Program-made: the position numbers and the translations under genes
NCBI RefSeq assembly: GCF_047124445.1
Contig: NZ_CP138921.1
Span: 1,550,001 to 1,614,000 of the forward strand
DNA: 64,000 nt
Direction: 5' to 3'
DNA from: Shimia sp047124445
GTDB taxonomy: Bacteria; Pseudomonadota; Alphaproteobacteria; Rhodobacterales; Rhodobacteraceae
Notes under the pieces: model-generated
What the model was told of the DNA's origin: nothing
The model's database searches: none
The model's input: only the letters and a program-made list of their open reading frames with translations
Shown: positions 8,575 to 17,527 of the stretch, piece after piece
Layout: each line of letters begins with the position of its first letter
Numbering within the stretch: position 1 is the stretch's first letter

Positions 8575-9162
8575 TTAGTGGTGGGTATGGGACAGATCCA
8601 TACGGGCCACCTGCACCGGCGCACCATCCACCAACATCACCGGTCCCGCAGGCTCTGCAATCAGACCCAAACGGCGTATCCAGCGCGGCCAGATCGCAGG
8701 CACCAGACCAAGCACTTGTTTGGCGCCCATCTCTCTTGCCGTCTCGATCAGCTTTTCCATCAACTGCGTCTGCACTTCAGTGCGATCCTCCGCGGGCACA
8801 TCCCGGGCCACAAACACACGGCTTGCATCCAGAATATACGGATCGATCGGCGCCTCATCATACAGCAGGTTGGTTGGAATGGACTCCAACATGCCCTTCT
8901 GGGCATCTCGAATCATATATGAATACATGCCGCAGCGCGCGGTTGTCGGCGTCAGCCGCACCCCGGCCAGCACCCGCTCGCCTTCATGTACTGCAATCCA
9001 GCTTGACGCCGGCGTGTCGTATTGGTCGTACTCCATGCCTGCCACTTCGGGCAGGTCCCAGTTGTTCTGCACAATAAAGGACTGCTTTCGCGCCCTCAGC
9101 AGATTGACCATCAATTCGCCATGCTTGTGCATGTTCTCGAATGACAGGGTAGTCGTCAGCAT
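8575..9162 (-). CDS. luxI: Acyl-homoserine-lactone synthase (LuxI family)
   Basis: A 195-residue autoinducer synthase that would make N-acyl homoserine lactone from S-adenosylmethionine and an acyl carrier. Conserved family positions align: Arg25, Phe29, Trp35, Asp46 and Asp49 (RKQSFIVQNNWDLP then EYDQYD), Arg69 in VRLTPT, and DASR at 112-115 where most LuxI proteins have EASR, an E-to-D change. Length is typical. No LuxR receptor is in the window. The neighbours are instead a receiver protein, membrane kinase, Hpt protein and single-domain receiver. It is convergent with the receiver gene, 15 bp apart. Confidence 0.93.
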   Translation of the reverse strand: MLTTTLSFENMHKHGELMVNLLRARKQSFIVQNNWDLPEVAGMEYDQYDTPASSWIAVHEGERVLAGVRLTPTTARCGMYSYMIRDAQKGMLESIPTNLLYDEAPIDPYILDASRVFVARDVPAEDRTEVQTQLMEKLIETAREMGAKQVLGLVPAIWPRWIRRLGLIAEPAGPVMLVDGAPVQVARMDLSHTHH

Positions 9163-9715
9163 TTCCCCAATTTCTCCGGATACTCATTGCCCCAGGTACC
9201 AAATGAACTCACTCACACAGTGACACGGCCATTCTGGCGCGCGCCGGATACACAACAAAACACTCGTCACCACACACAAAACACACAGGAGATCACGGCC
9301 ACCTGCCCCTTCAGCAGGCTCCCACAAACCGTTCACACATCAACCGGAAAACCCTTACTCGGACCCCCAGCGCCTCTCCCCGACACAACCTAGCCGCGCA
9401 ACAGCTCTTGGGTCCAAATTCACTTTCAAATCGATTGAGACACAATTTTTAGCCAAACACTACACAAAATGTTCAACTTTAAAATTTTGTCGATTGTTTC
9501 TGCTCCTAGAACACAGTTTTCACATTTTTATATGAATGTTATGCAAAAAATTTACTCTCTATCAACCAATTAAGGCGAAACCTTTATTAACGGCGGGAGT
9601 CGTTAACGAATGGCTTCGTGAAAATTCCCAGCCTCAAACACCAAAATGCCACCTTGTGCCGCCAAAGCTGCAGAGAACAGTCACGCGCCACGTTAAGAGG
9701 ATCACAGGGAAAGAG
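9163..9715. promoter_or_regulatory. 550-bp intergenic region upstream of luxI and of a small hypothetical gene
   Basis: The luxI-proximal half is C/A-rich. It holds a lux-box-like inverted repeat at 9301-9319 (ACCTGC, 7-bp spacer, GCAGGC), about 140 bp upstream of luxI. The half from 9410 to 9580 is strongly AT-rich, as expected of a promoter. At 9587-9606 there is a second inverted repeat, TTAACG with 8-bp spacer and CGTTAA. An in-frame upstream extension of the following gene to 9536 is possible, but this region does not look coding. Confidence 0.45.
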
Positions 9716-10096
9716 ATGCAGCCATACTTCCTCAACTTTCACGTTAAAGGTGAAATCGCCCATACGTTGCTTTTGTCCGATCCGGAACCAAAGCTGTTGG
9801 TTGATATATCCGCCACAGCTGCAACCGAGGCCGAAGCCCCGGGCTTTCGCTATCCCAAACGCGTCTGCTTCACCGTGACCGACCAAGACCTGATTGCACG
9901 CTTTCGCGACACCGTTGCACCGGGCGATGTGATCGAGGCAACCGGCACCTTTGATCAGTCCGGCTACGTGCCACACAATCGCGGCCACATCGACACGACG
10001 TTCGAGCTGCTGGACTTTGTCCGAACCGAAGCGGTTGGCAAGCTTGAGCATGACGGCCGCGTGTTTCAGCCTGACACAAACGCCCGCCCCAGCTAG
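9716..10096 (+). CDS. Conserved-looking hypothetical protein, 126 residues
   Basis: I do not recognise the family. The chosen start (ATG 9716, MQPYFLNFHVKGEIAHTLL) follows GGGAAAGAG. An ATG at 9536 would add 60 residues encoded in promoter-like AT-rich DNA. The product is soluble, mixed alpha/beta by appearance, with RVCFTVTDQDLIARFRDTVAPGDVIEATGTFDQSGY in the middle, suggesting a small beta-barrel. No signal peptide or membrane segment is present. It sits between luxI and the membrane kinase. Confidence 0.6.
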   Translation: MQPYFLNFHVKGEIAHTLLLSDPEPKLLVDISATAATEAEAPGFRYPKRVCFTVTDQDLIARFRDTVAPGDVIEATGTFDQSGYVPHNRGHIDTTFELLDFVRTEAVGKLEHDGRVFQPDTNARPS

Positions 10097-10214
10097 GAAA
10101 TCCCCTTTCTGGCCGAACGCGGACCATCTTTGAGCCACATTCTGCTGCTCTTTTGATGGCAACCGCGCCAAGCTGCCACTTGGCGACCAACCGATCACTA
10201 CCGGATGTCGCAGA

Positions 10215-11672
10215 ATGCACATTGAACACTCGAACCGCTCCCGGTTAGACACGCCGATACTGCGTCGTATCGCCCGTCGTCTCCGGGTGATGTTCCCTCG
10301 CCGCCAACCACCGGTCGAGCACTCCCGCCGCCTCAAGAAACAAATGCACGATTTTGCCAGTGGCGGCGCCGCGCTGTTCTGGCAGCGTCAGGGCATCTAC
10401 GCCGGGGCAGGCTTTCTTTGCGGTTTCTACTTCTCCTGGCCTCTAGCAGCGATGTGCTACCTGCTAATCCAGGTGGGCGACATTTTTGACGGCATTGTCT
10501 GCCACAAAGTGGTCCACCGCACAGACCACTCGTTGCGCCACAGCCACAGGCTGTTGAAGCTGCTCTTTGCTTCAAACGCCATATCTGCCATTTCAATTGC
10601 AACCTTCACGCTTCTACTGGCCCGATTGGAAGGACCTGGCGAGCATTTCACCTCGCTGTTTTTCCTGTTTGCTGCTGGCCTCTTTGCGGCTGTAAACAAT
10701 CATCAACTTAAACAAGTTCTCGCCCTGCGCCTGGTCATCTATGGCGTGCTGTTTATCTTTATCCCAGCCTCTGACATCCTCTCGCAGGGCGCACACTTCA
10801 CGTCCAAACTCTGGCTGCACTTCGCAACCTCACTGTTTGTGCTCTATTTTGTATTGGAATGCTCCACCATCTTCCTGCGCATGTACCAACGCACCCTGGA
10901 CCAGATGGACGAACTGCGCTCCGAACGTGACAAGGCGCGAGAAAGCTATGAGATCAAATCCCAGTTTGTCTCGGTTGTCAGCCATGAACTGCGCACCCCG
11001 CTGACTTCCATCACCGGTTCGCTCACTTTGATGCGGGAAACCAACTTGTCCAAAGATCCGGAGAAAGCGGACCGGATGCTCGACATTGCCCATAAGAACA
11101 GCAAGCGCCTGAGCAAACTGATCAACGACCTGCTCGACATTCAAAAAATGGAAGCGCGCAAGATGGTCTATCACTTTGCGCCAGTGGATCTTGGCGAGTT
11201 GCTCAACGACGCAGCCCAATCCATAACCCCCTATGCGGATCAATATGAGATTGTGGTGCGCACCGCGCCCCCACCCTTCCCGCTGACCATCCGCGCCGAC
11301 CATGAGCGCATGATGCAGGTGCTCGACAACCTGCTGTCCAACGCGGTGAAATTCTCTCACGAAGGCGGCTATGTCGAACTCAGCGCACGCCTTGTGGATG
11401 GCTGCGCCATGCTCGAAGTCCGCGACTACGGCGTTGGCATCCCCGAAGGTGAGCGCAACCAGATCTTTGGCAAATTCACCCAGGTCGACAACTCCGACTG
11501 CCGCAATTTTGACGGCTCTGGCCTCGGCCTCTCCATTGCGCGTCAAATCATCGAGGACCACGGTGCCTCCATCGACTTTGACAGCACATTGGGCGAAGGC
11601 ACACGCTTTTATGCCGTGTTCCCGCTCTGTGACACAGAAGACAACATCAGCATCGAACTGCCGCAAATGTAA
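10215..11672 (+). CDS. Membrane sensor histidine kinase with multi-helix N-terminal domain
   Basis: A 485-residue kinase. Residues about 60-222 contain five or six hydrophobic segments with short loops and no large periplasmic domain, so the signal is probably sensed in the membrane. A linker (QMDELRSERDKARESYEIKSQ) leads to HisKA with His257 in VSVVSHELRTPLTSI, then HATPase_c with N-box DNLLSNAVKFSHEGG, G1 VRDYGVGIP, F-box and G2 GSGLGLSIARQI. Next comes the Hpt gene, 19 bp later. As the only membrane kinase beside luxI it is a candidate receptor for a hydrophobic signal; that is speculation. Confidence 0.9.
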   Translation: MHIEHSNRSRLDTPILRRIARRLRVMFPRRQPPVEHSRRLKKQMHDFASGGAALFWQRQGIYAGAGFLCGFYFSWPLAAMCYLLIQVGDIFDGIVCHKVVHRTDHSLRHSHRLLKLLFASNAISAISIATFTLLLARLEGPGEHFTSLFFLFAAGLFAAVNNHQLKQVLALRLVIYGVLFIFIPASDILSQGAHFTSKLWLHFATSLFVLYFVLECSTIFLRMYQRTLDQMDELRSERDKARESYEIKSQFVSVVSHELRTPLTSITGSLTLMRETNLSKDPEKADRMLDIAHKNSKRLSKLINDLLDIQKMEARKMVYHFAPVDLGELLNDAAQSITPYADQYEIVVRTAPPPFPLTIRADHERMMQVLDNLLSNAVKFSHEGGYVELSARLVDGCAMLEVRDYGVGIPEGERNQIFGKFTQVDNSDCRNFDGSGLGLSIARQIIEDHGASIDFDSTLGEGTRFYAVFPLCDTEDNISIELPQM

Positions 11673-11691
11673 GCCCCAGAAAGAGCACGCC

Positions 11692-12030
11692 ATGTTTCCA
11701 GACGACCATCAGGACAAGTTTGACCGCCTCCGCCGCCACTTCATGTCCGGCTTGCCGCAACGTGAGGCGGAGATTGAAGAGTATACCGCCACGCTTCTGG
11801 AACACGGCGCCGACCGTCCCGCGCTGGAAGGGCTACATCTTGCCGCCCACAAACTGGCGGGAATCTGCGCCACCTACGGCCTGCACCGCTTGGGCCAACT
11901 GGCGGAAAAAGCTGAGGCCCTGCTGGAGCGCAGCCAGTCTCAAGATCCCTGTGACACAGAAATGGAAGACATTCTGGTCGCCACAGACCTGCTCACCGAA
12001 GAGCTTAGCTGTGTGATCGAAACCGCCTAA
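11692..12030 (+). CDS. Hpt domain phosphotransfer protein
   Basis: A 112-residue all-helical protein starting at ATG 11692, 19 bp after the kinase stop. The signature HLAAHKLAGICATYGL places the phospho-accepting His at residue 53, with the adjacent Lys and Gly typical of Hpt domains. The N-terminus (FDRLRRHFMSGLPQREAEIEEY) also matches. It would shuttle phosphate between the kinase and receiver proteins, such as the one encoded convergently six bases downstream. Confidence 0.88.
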   Translation: MFPDDHQDKFDRLRRHFMSGLPQREAEIEEYTATLLEHGADRPALEGLHLAAHKLAGICATYGLHRLGQLAEKAEALLERSQSQDPCDTEMEDILVATDLLTEELSCVIETA

Positions 12031-12036
12031 TCAGGC

Positions 12037-12420
12037 TTACTCCGCATTGGCTACAATGGCCCGAAGTTGATCCGGCAACGCCACCGGATCAAACGGTTTC
12101 TGGATCGCCCCCGCGGCGTTTTCCCGAATGTCAGAATGGTGTTTGGAGGTGACGTCCTTGGACGTCATAAAAATCACTGGCACATCGGCCAGTTCATCGT
12201 GACGGCGCAGCTTGGCCAAAGTCTCCAAACCGCTCAACCCCGGCATCATCACATCAAGCAACAACAGGTCCGGCGCAAACTTAGCCGCCTTCTTGACTGC
12301 GTCCATGCCATTGGCGCATTGCATCACCTCAAAGCCGCCAAATTCAGCCAGCGCCAAATAGGTGATCTCACGAATGTCTGCATCATCTTCGACATGCAGG
12401 ATCTTTCGGATTTCTGCCAT
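12037..12420 (-). CDS. Single-domain response regulator (CheY-like)
   Basis: A 127-residue stand-alone receiver with acidic pair EDD (11-13), phospho-Asp56 in LLLLDVMMPGLSG, Thr86 in FMTSKD, and Lys108 in IQKPFDP. No output domain is present, so it acts by protein contact or as a phosphate shuttle or sink. It is convergent with the Hpt gene (six-base gap) and probably belongs to the same relay. Confidence 0.9.
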   Translation of the reverse strand: MAEIRKILHVEDDADIREITYLALAEFGGFEVMQCANGMDAVKKAAKFAPDLLLLDVMMPGLSGLETLAKLRRHDELADVPVIFMTSKDVTSKHHSDIRENAAGAIQKPFDPVALPDQLRAIVANAE

Positions 12421-12596
12421 TTTCTTTTCACCTCAACCCCTTACGCCGCGACACTAGCGTCAGAAAGATGCGAAGGGAAGACTGCCGTCTCCACGTTTAC
12501 CAACCGAGTTACGTCGCGTGTCATTTCCCCTAAGTCCACTTGAGCCCACCACCGCACCCTTTACAATCGCGCCACACACTTTGCCGAGGAGCCGCC

Positions 12597-13361
12597 ATGT
12601 CAGACCAACCTCTATTGTCAGAACGCATCGACAACGCGCTGGTGCTGACGCTCAATGATCCAGCACGCCTAAACCCGATCCGCGTGGCCACCCGTGAAGC
12701 GATTTCCAATGCTCTGGAACAGGCAGAAGAGGACACCTCCATTCGCGCGATCATTCTCACCGGCGCAGGCGGCAATTTCTCATCCGGCGGTGACATTGCT
12801 GCCATGGATGCGCCAGCACGGCTCAAGCGCATCAACTTTGAACACGTCAAACACATGGTAAATCAGATCACCGGCGGCTCGGTCCCGGTGATCGCGGCTG
12901 TCGAAGGCTGGGCTGCTGGCGCGGGTCTGGCTGTCGCGATGTTGTGTGACACGGTCATTGCAGGCCACTCTGCGCGGTTTATGGCCGCCTTTCCCAAAAT
13001 CGGTCTGATGCCGGACTACGGCCTGCTGGCCTCCCTGCCCGCTCGCGTTGGCCAGGCCCGGGCCCGTCAGATCATGCTCTACGCCAAACCTGTCAGCGCA
13101 GAACGAGCCGAAAGCATCGGCATGGTGGACGAGTTGGTTGAAGATGGCAAAGCACTCGAAACCGCGCTGGAGCTGGCCAAACACGTCGAAACACTGGGGC
13201 CAGAGGCCCTGCGCGCCATCAAGGCGTTTGACAGTGGCCGCATGGATCGTGCGATCGACTATGAGCGCGACCTGCAACCACTTTTGTTAGGCAGCGATAA
13301 CGCCAAAGAAGGCCGCACCGCATTCTTTGAGAAACGCCCGCCGAACTTCAAACCCAGCTGA
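12597..13361 (+). CDS. Enoyl-CoA hydratase/isomerase family protein
   Basis: A 254-residue crotonase-fold protein. ATG 12597 is preceded by GAGGAG, so the longer in-frame start at 12540 is rejected. The oxyanion-hole motifs are visible as ILTGAGGNFSSGGDIAAM and VEGWAAGAGLAVAMLCD. The residue pattern around FMAAFPKIGLMPDYGLLASLP gives Asp where many hydratases have a catalytic Glu, so the exact reaction (hydratase, isomerase or other CoA chemistry) is uncertain. It is transcribed alone and ends in a bidirectional terminator. Confidence 0.88.
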   Translation: MSDQPLLSERIDNALVLTLNDPARLNPIRVATREAISNALEQAEEDTSIRAIILTGAGGNFSSGGDIAAMDAPARLKRINFEHVKHMVNQITGGSVPVIAAVEGWAAGAGLAVAMLCDTVIAGHSARFMAAFPKIGLMPDYGLLASLPARVGQARARQIMLYAKPVSAERAESIGMVDELVEDGKALETALELAKHVETLGPEALRAIKAFDSGRMDRAIDYERDLQPLLLGSDNAKEGRTAFFEKRPPNFKPS

Positions 13362-13364
13362 GCA

Positions 13365-13391
13365 AAAGGCCCGCCAACTTGGCGGGCCTTT
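13365..13391. terminator. Bidirectional intrinsic terminator
   Basis: A perfect 11-bp stem (13365-13375 with 13381-13391), loop AACTT, flanked by A and T runs. It lies between the convergent enoyl-CoA hydratase and molybdopterin-subunit genes and can serve both. Confidence 0.9.
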
Positions 13392-13396
13392 CTGAT

Positions 13397-15637
13397 TCAG
13401 GCGAAGTCTATGTGGTGGTAGAGCGGCAACTCGCGAATGCGTTGCCCTGTGGCCGCAAAAATCGCATTGGCCAAGGCTGGTGCAGCCGGTGGAACCGGCG
13501 GTTCACCAATGCCGCGCACCTTATCGCCATTCTCCAAGCCACGCACCATGATCTCCGGACATTGCTTCAGGCGCATGCCTTCCGCATCCCAATAGTTGGC
13601 TTGCTCCGCCATCCCGTCAGAATAGGTGATCTCGCTGTTCATCGCGTGGCCGAGCGCAAAGATGACACCACCTTGAACAAGGTTTTCAAAGTTCACCGGA
13701 TCAATCACCGTGCCGACATCGGCTGCGACCCAAACCTTGTCGATGGTGATGCCGTCCTCGGTATCGGTGACCTCAATCACCTCCGCCGTTGGCACGCCAA
13801 AGCTCTCCACAAAGGCGACACCACGCCCTTTGTTCGGCCCCAATGGGCTGCCCCAGTTGGACATTTCGCCAACTGCTTCAAGCACCTTGCGGCTCACGTC
13901 GTGCTGCATCAGCCGTATACGTTCTTCTAACGGGTCTGCGCCTGCCTCATGGATCAACTCATCGAGCAGGCTGTCAAAGAAGAACCCACCGGCAGAAGCC
14001 CCAACGGACCGCCAGCTTGACACAGGCGCCAGCTCCGGCACGCGGTAAGCCCGCATGCGGAAGTTCTCCAATCCATAAGGGTTGTTCCAAGCCCCCGCCG
14101 CGATCTGCATGTCGGGTCCCGGCACAGTCAGGCCTGCACGACCCATTTGCGAACCCACCACCGACGGCATTGCCACCTGCAAGTCCATCGTCGTCACTTT
14201 GCCGTCTTTCACCGCACCACTGCCACGGGCCATGCCAATATGACGCGGGAAGTCATGCGCAAAGTCCTCTTCGCGACTGTAAGTCAGCTTCACCGGCGTG
14301 CCGCGCATCTGGTTGGCAATCTCTGCCGCCAGCTCCACGTGTTTGAACTCCAACCGGTGCCCAAAACTGCCACCCATGAAGTGGTTCACCAGCTCAATCT
14401 GTTCGGACTTATGCCCCGTGACCTTCGCCACCTGATCCTGCAACATGCGCGGGATCTGATGCCCGGTCCACACCGTGACCTTGTCATCCTCAACCAGCAC
14501 CGTGGCGTTGAGCGGCTCCAGCGGCGCATGCGCCACATAGGGCACACGGTACGCGGCCTCCACTGCCTTGCCCCCAGCCAGGGCGGCGGTCACATCCCCT
14601 TCGTTGCGCCACTCTTTGTCCAATTGCTCTTCAGTAAAAGACTCTTCGATCGCGGCCCAATGCCCGTCTTGCTCTGCCGGATACGGCGCCGCGCCCCAGT
14701 CAAAGTCAATCGCCTGCACCGCCTGAATAGCCCGCCAAGTATTGTCGGCCACCACTGCGACACCGCCGGTGACCTCAACAACCTTTTGCACACCACGCAT
14801 GCTTTCCGCAGCGCTGGCGTCGTAGCCGTTCAGCGCCCCGCCTTGACGCGGGTTGCACATTACTGCCGCATGCACCATGCCGTCGACCTCAAGGTCGATG
14901 CCATAGTCCAACGTGCCGGTGGATTTCGCCACCATATCCAGCCGTTGCATCGGCTTGCCAATCAACCGCCATTCTGATGGCTTGCGCAGCGCGATCTCGG
15001 TGACAGGTTCCACCTTCGCCGCCTCACCAGCCAAGGCCGTATAGGCCAGCTCTGTGCCATCCGGCAGCTGCACCGCCCCATTTGCGGTTTTTAATTGCGC
15101 CACCGGCACGCCGCTCAAATTAGACGCTGCCAACTTCAGAGTTTCCCGTGCCACGGCACCCGCCTCACGCAACTTCTCATAGCTGTCCGGCATTGCCGTG
15201 GAGCCGCCAGTGATCTGCATGCCCAACAGCTTGATCATACCGCCCATAAAGCTGCGGGTGGCTTCGGCTGTGAAACTCTCATCTGTCGCCATAAACGGCG
15301 CACCATCACCCGCCAGGGCGCGGTTCCAATAGGCTTTGTCAGGTTTGCCAAAGTCGATCTCGAATTGACCAAACTCCACGTCCAGCTCTTCTGCGATCAG
15401 TGCGGCCTGCGCATGCGCCACGCCCTGCCCTTTGTCGCCATGCGGCGTGATCAGAGTGATTTTCTCACCATCAATCACCACCCAGGGATTAAACGTGGAC
15501 GCCCCATCAGCCAGCCCATCTTTGAGCGGGTTTTCATACGGCGTGCGCACTTTGTAGACACCAAAAGCCACGCCACCGGCCACCGCCACAGCGCCAAACA
15601 GGAACGTGCGGCGCGCAATTTTCCCAACCTTGCCCAT
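13397..15637 (-). CDS. Xanthine dehydrogenase family molybdopterin-binding subunit (IorB-like)
   Basis: A 746-residue catalytic subunit of an isoquinoline-1-oxidoreductase-type molybdenum hydroxylase. The N-terminus (KIARRTFLFGAVAVAGGVAFGV) is a Tat-like signal or anchor, so the enzyme is likely periplasmic or membrane-attached. Recognisable segments include GDKGQGVAHAQAALIAEEL, APLEPLNATV, HFMGGSFGHRLEFKHVELAAEIA, PVSSWRSVGAS, and near the C-terminus VRGIGEPPVPPAAPA, which supplies the Glu expected to act in catalysis at molybdenum. It is co-transcribed with the 2Fe-2S subunit three bases upstream. Substrate unknown, probably an N-heterocycle or aldehyde. No cytochrome subunit or XdhC-type maturation gene is adjacent. 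Confidence 0.92.
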   Translation of the reverse strand: MGKVGKIARRTFLFGAVAVAGGVAFGVYKVRTPYENPLKDGLADGASTFNPWVVIDGEKITLITPHGDKGQGVAHAQAALIAEELDVEFGQFEIDFGKPDKAYWNRALAGDGAPFMATDESFTAEATRSFMGGMIKLLGMQITGGSTAMPDSYEKLREAGAVARETLKLAASNLSGVPVAQLKTANGAVQLPDGTELAYTALAGEAAKVEPVTEIALRKPSEWRLIGKPMQRLDMVAKSTGTLDYGIDLEVDGMVHAAVMCNPRQGGALNGYDASAAESMRGVQKVVEVTGGVAVVADNTWRAIQAVQAIDFDWGAAPYPAEQDGHWAAIEESFTEEQLDKEWRNEGDVTAALAGGKAVEAAYRVPYVAHAPLEPLNATVLVEDDKVTVWTGHQIPRMLQDQVAKVTGHKSEQIELVNHFMGGSFGHRLEFKHVELAAEIANQMRGTPVKLTYSREEDFAHDFPRHIGMARGSGAVKDGKVTTMDLQVAMPSVVGSQMGRAGLTVPGPDMQIAAGAWNNPYGLENFRMRAYRVPELAPVSSWRSVGASAGGFFFDSLLDELIHEAGADPLEERIRLMQHDVSRKVLEAVGEMSNWGSPLGPNKGRGVAFVESFGVPTAEVIEVTDTEDGITIDKVWVAADVGTVIDPVNFENLVQGGVIFALGHAMNSEITYSDGMAEQANYWDAEGMRLKQCPEIMVRGLENGDKVRGIGEPPVPPAAPALANAIFAATGQRIRELPLYHHIDFA

Positions 15638-15640
15638 ACC

Positions 15641-16099
15641 TTACGCCTCCTGCATCTTGGCGGCAGCGGTCTTCACCGCCGCGCGAATACGCGGATACGT
15701 CCCGCATCGACACAGGTTGCCGCTCATGGCTTCGTCGATCTCTGCATCCGACGGCATCTTGATTTCTGACAACAGCGACGCCGCCTGCATGATCTGCCCC
15801 GACTGGCAGTAACCGCACTGCGCCACCTGATGCTCCACCCAGGCTTCCTGCACCGCGTGCAGCGCCTCTGGCTGACCCAGGCCTTCAATGGTGGTCACAG
15901 GGCCATCTACATCCGCCACAGGTGTCTGACACGAGCGCACCGCCACGCCGTCAATATGCACGGTGCAAGCACCACAGGCCGCAACCCCGCAGCCGTATTT
16001 CACCCCTTTGATCCCCAGTTCATCCCGAAGCACCCACAACAGCGGCATGTCCTCTTCGACATCCACCTCATGGGATTTTCCGTCCACGATCAGTTGCAT
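15641..16099 (-). CDS. (2Fe-2S)-binding subunit of molybdenum hydroxylase (IorA-like)
   Basis: A 152-residue electron-transfer subunit. The start at 16099 (MQLIVDGKSHEVDVEEDMP) follows GGGAGG, so the 255-residue longer frame is rejected. The plant-ferredoxin cluster motif is GVKYGCGVAACGACTVHIDG with a fourth Cys in VRSCQTPV. The C-terminal four-helix cluster motif is VAQCGYCQSGQIM plus SGNLCRCGTYPRI. It pairs with the molybdopterin subunit encoded immediately downstream. Confidence 0.95.
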   Translation of the reverse strand: MQLIVDGKSHEVDVEEDMPLLWVLRDELGIKGVKYGCGVAACGACTVHIDGVAVRSCQTPVADVDGPVTTIEGLGQPEALHAVQEAWVEHQVAQCGYCQSGQIMQAASLLSEIKMPSDAEIDEAMSGNLCRCGTYPRIRAAVKTAAAKMQEA

Positions 16100-16351
16100 A
16101 AGCTGCCTCCCGTTCTTTCGCGCTATTTGCGTTGTCACAGAGAGAATAAACCCACTTGCGAACGATCCACTCGCAGATCGCGCCATTCCACCTGCATGTT
16201 GTGACAAATTTCCAAAATGGCCGTGCACTTCGACGCGGACCCCAATCTTGATTGAAACCGCCCATTCGTGATTCGAGATCACGCAATTTGGGAGACCAAT
16301 TTTCTGCACCTGCACAAAACCCAGCGCCCCAGCGCAAACCAACCGCCAGCC

Positions 16352-16406
16352 GTTAGCGTTACCGGCAGCGGAACCGATAGCGACACCGTCCAATTTTAAC
16401 GCTAAC
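16352..16406. promoter_or_regulatory. Paired LacI-family-like operator half-sites upstream of GAPDH
   Basis: GTTAGCGTTA (16352-16361) and its exact inverse TAACGCTAAC (16397-16406) lie 45 bp apart, 100-155 bp before the GAPDH start. Each resembles the GTTA-CG-TAAC operators of LacI-family regulators. A LacI-type regulator of central carbon metabolism (CceR) is known in Rhodobacter, so this gap promoter is a plausible target. The assignment is inference. Confidence 0.55.
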
Positions 16407-16505
16407 ATCCCGTTTTTTCTTGGGATTTTACCTTTCTAAAAGACCTCTTCCCCTCTATAGCCAAGACCATATTTTCCACCGTTCAGAACAGGACAGGAGC
16501 TCTTC

Positions 16506-17504
16506 ATGACTGTTACCGTCGGCATCAACGGATTTGGCCGCATTGGCCGTTCGACCCTCATGCACATCGCCGAAGAAGCACGCGAAGACGTCCGCGTTGT
16601 GAAAATCAACGCCACCGGCCCGCTGGACACCGCGGCACACCTGATCCGCTATGACTCTGTGCACGGTCGTTTCCGCAACGAAGTGATTGCCGGCAACGGC
16701 ACCATGGATGTGGGCATGGGCCCGATGCGCATGTATTCCACCTACGACATGGACGAGCTCGACTGGAGCGGCGTTGACGTGGTTCTGGAATGCACCGGCA
16801 ACTTCAACGACGGCGAGAAAGCCAAGAAACACCTGGAGCGCGGCGCCAAGAAAGTGCTTATCTCCGCCCCGGCAAAGAACGTGCAGAAGACCATCGTGTT
16901 TGGCGTGAACGACACCCAGCTCGAAGCCAACGACAACATGATCTCCAACGGCTCCTGCACCACCAACTGCCTCGCACCGGTGGCCAAGGTTCTGAACAAT
17001 GCCTTCGGCATCGAAGAAGGCATCATGACCACGATCCACGCCTACACCGGCGATCAGCCAACATTGGACCGTCGCCACAAAGACCTGTACCGCGCCCGCG
17101 CGGCGGCCATGTCGATGATCCCAACCTCCACCGGCGCCGCCAAAGCGCTGGGTGAAGTTCTGCCGGAACTCAAAGGCAAGCTGGACGGCTCCGCGATCCG
17201 CGTCCCAACGCCAAATGTTTCTGCTGTAGACCTGACCTTCACCGCCTCCAAAGACGTGACTTTGGAAGACGTAAACGCCGTGATGGCCGAAGCGGCCGCG
17301 GGCGAGATGAAAGGCGTGTTGGGCTACAACGACCTGCCACTGGTGTCTGTGGACTTCAACCACACCACCGAAAGCGCCACCTTTGCCGCCGACCAGACCA
17401 AAGTGCTGGGCAAACGTCTGGTACGCGTGCTGGCATGGTATGATAACGAGTGGGGCTTCTCCGCGCGTATGGCCGATGTGGCCGCCCTGATGGGCCGCAC
17501 CTAA
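16506..17504 (+). CDS. gap: Type I glyceraldehyde-3-phosphate dehydrogenase
   Basis: A 332-residue enzyme converting glyceraldehyde-3-phosphate to 1,3-bisphosphoglycerate, cytosolic. The Rossmann motif is GINGFGRIGRS and the active-site Cys lies in SNGSCTTNCLAPV, followed by the expected His in TTIHAYTGDQ and by WYDNEWGFS near the C-terminus. After strand two it reads VKINATGPLD rather than the Asp-bearing motif of strictly NAD-dependent forms, which suggests relaxed or NADP-type cofactor use. It is preceded by LacI-like half-sites and followed by a strong hairpin and a small membrane-protein gene. Confidence 0.96.
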   Translation: MTVTVGINGFGRIGRSTLMHIAEEAREDVRVVKINATGPLDTAAHLIRYDSVHGRFRNEVIAGNGTMDVGMGPMRMYSTYDMDELDWSGVDVVLECTGNFNDGEKAKKHLERGAKKVLISAPAKNVQKTIVFGVNDTQLEANDNMISNGSCTTNCLAPVAKVLNNAFGIEEGIMTTIHAYTGDQPTLDRRHKDLYRARAAAMSMIPTSTGAAKALGEVLPELKGKLDGSAIRVPTPNVSAVDLTFTASKDVTLEDVNAVMAEAAAGEMKGVLGYNDLPLVSVDFNHTTESATFAADQTKVLGKRLVRVLAWYDNEWGFSARMADVAALMGRT

Positions 17505-17527
17505 GCACCTCACAAATCACAAAAACT

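Noticed and set aside
16455..17513. A 352-codon minus-strand frame opposite GAPDH
   Set aside because: Shadow of the conserved gap gene with shadow-type composition.
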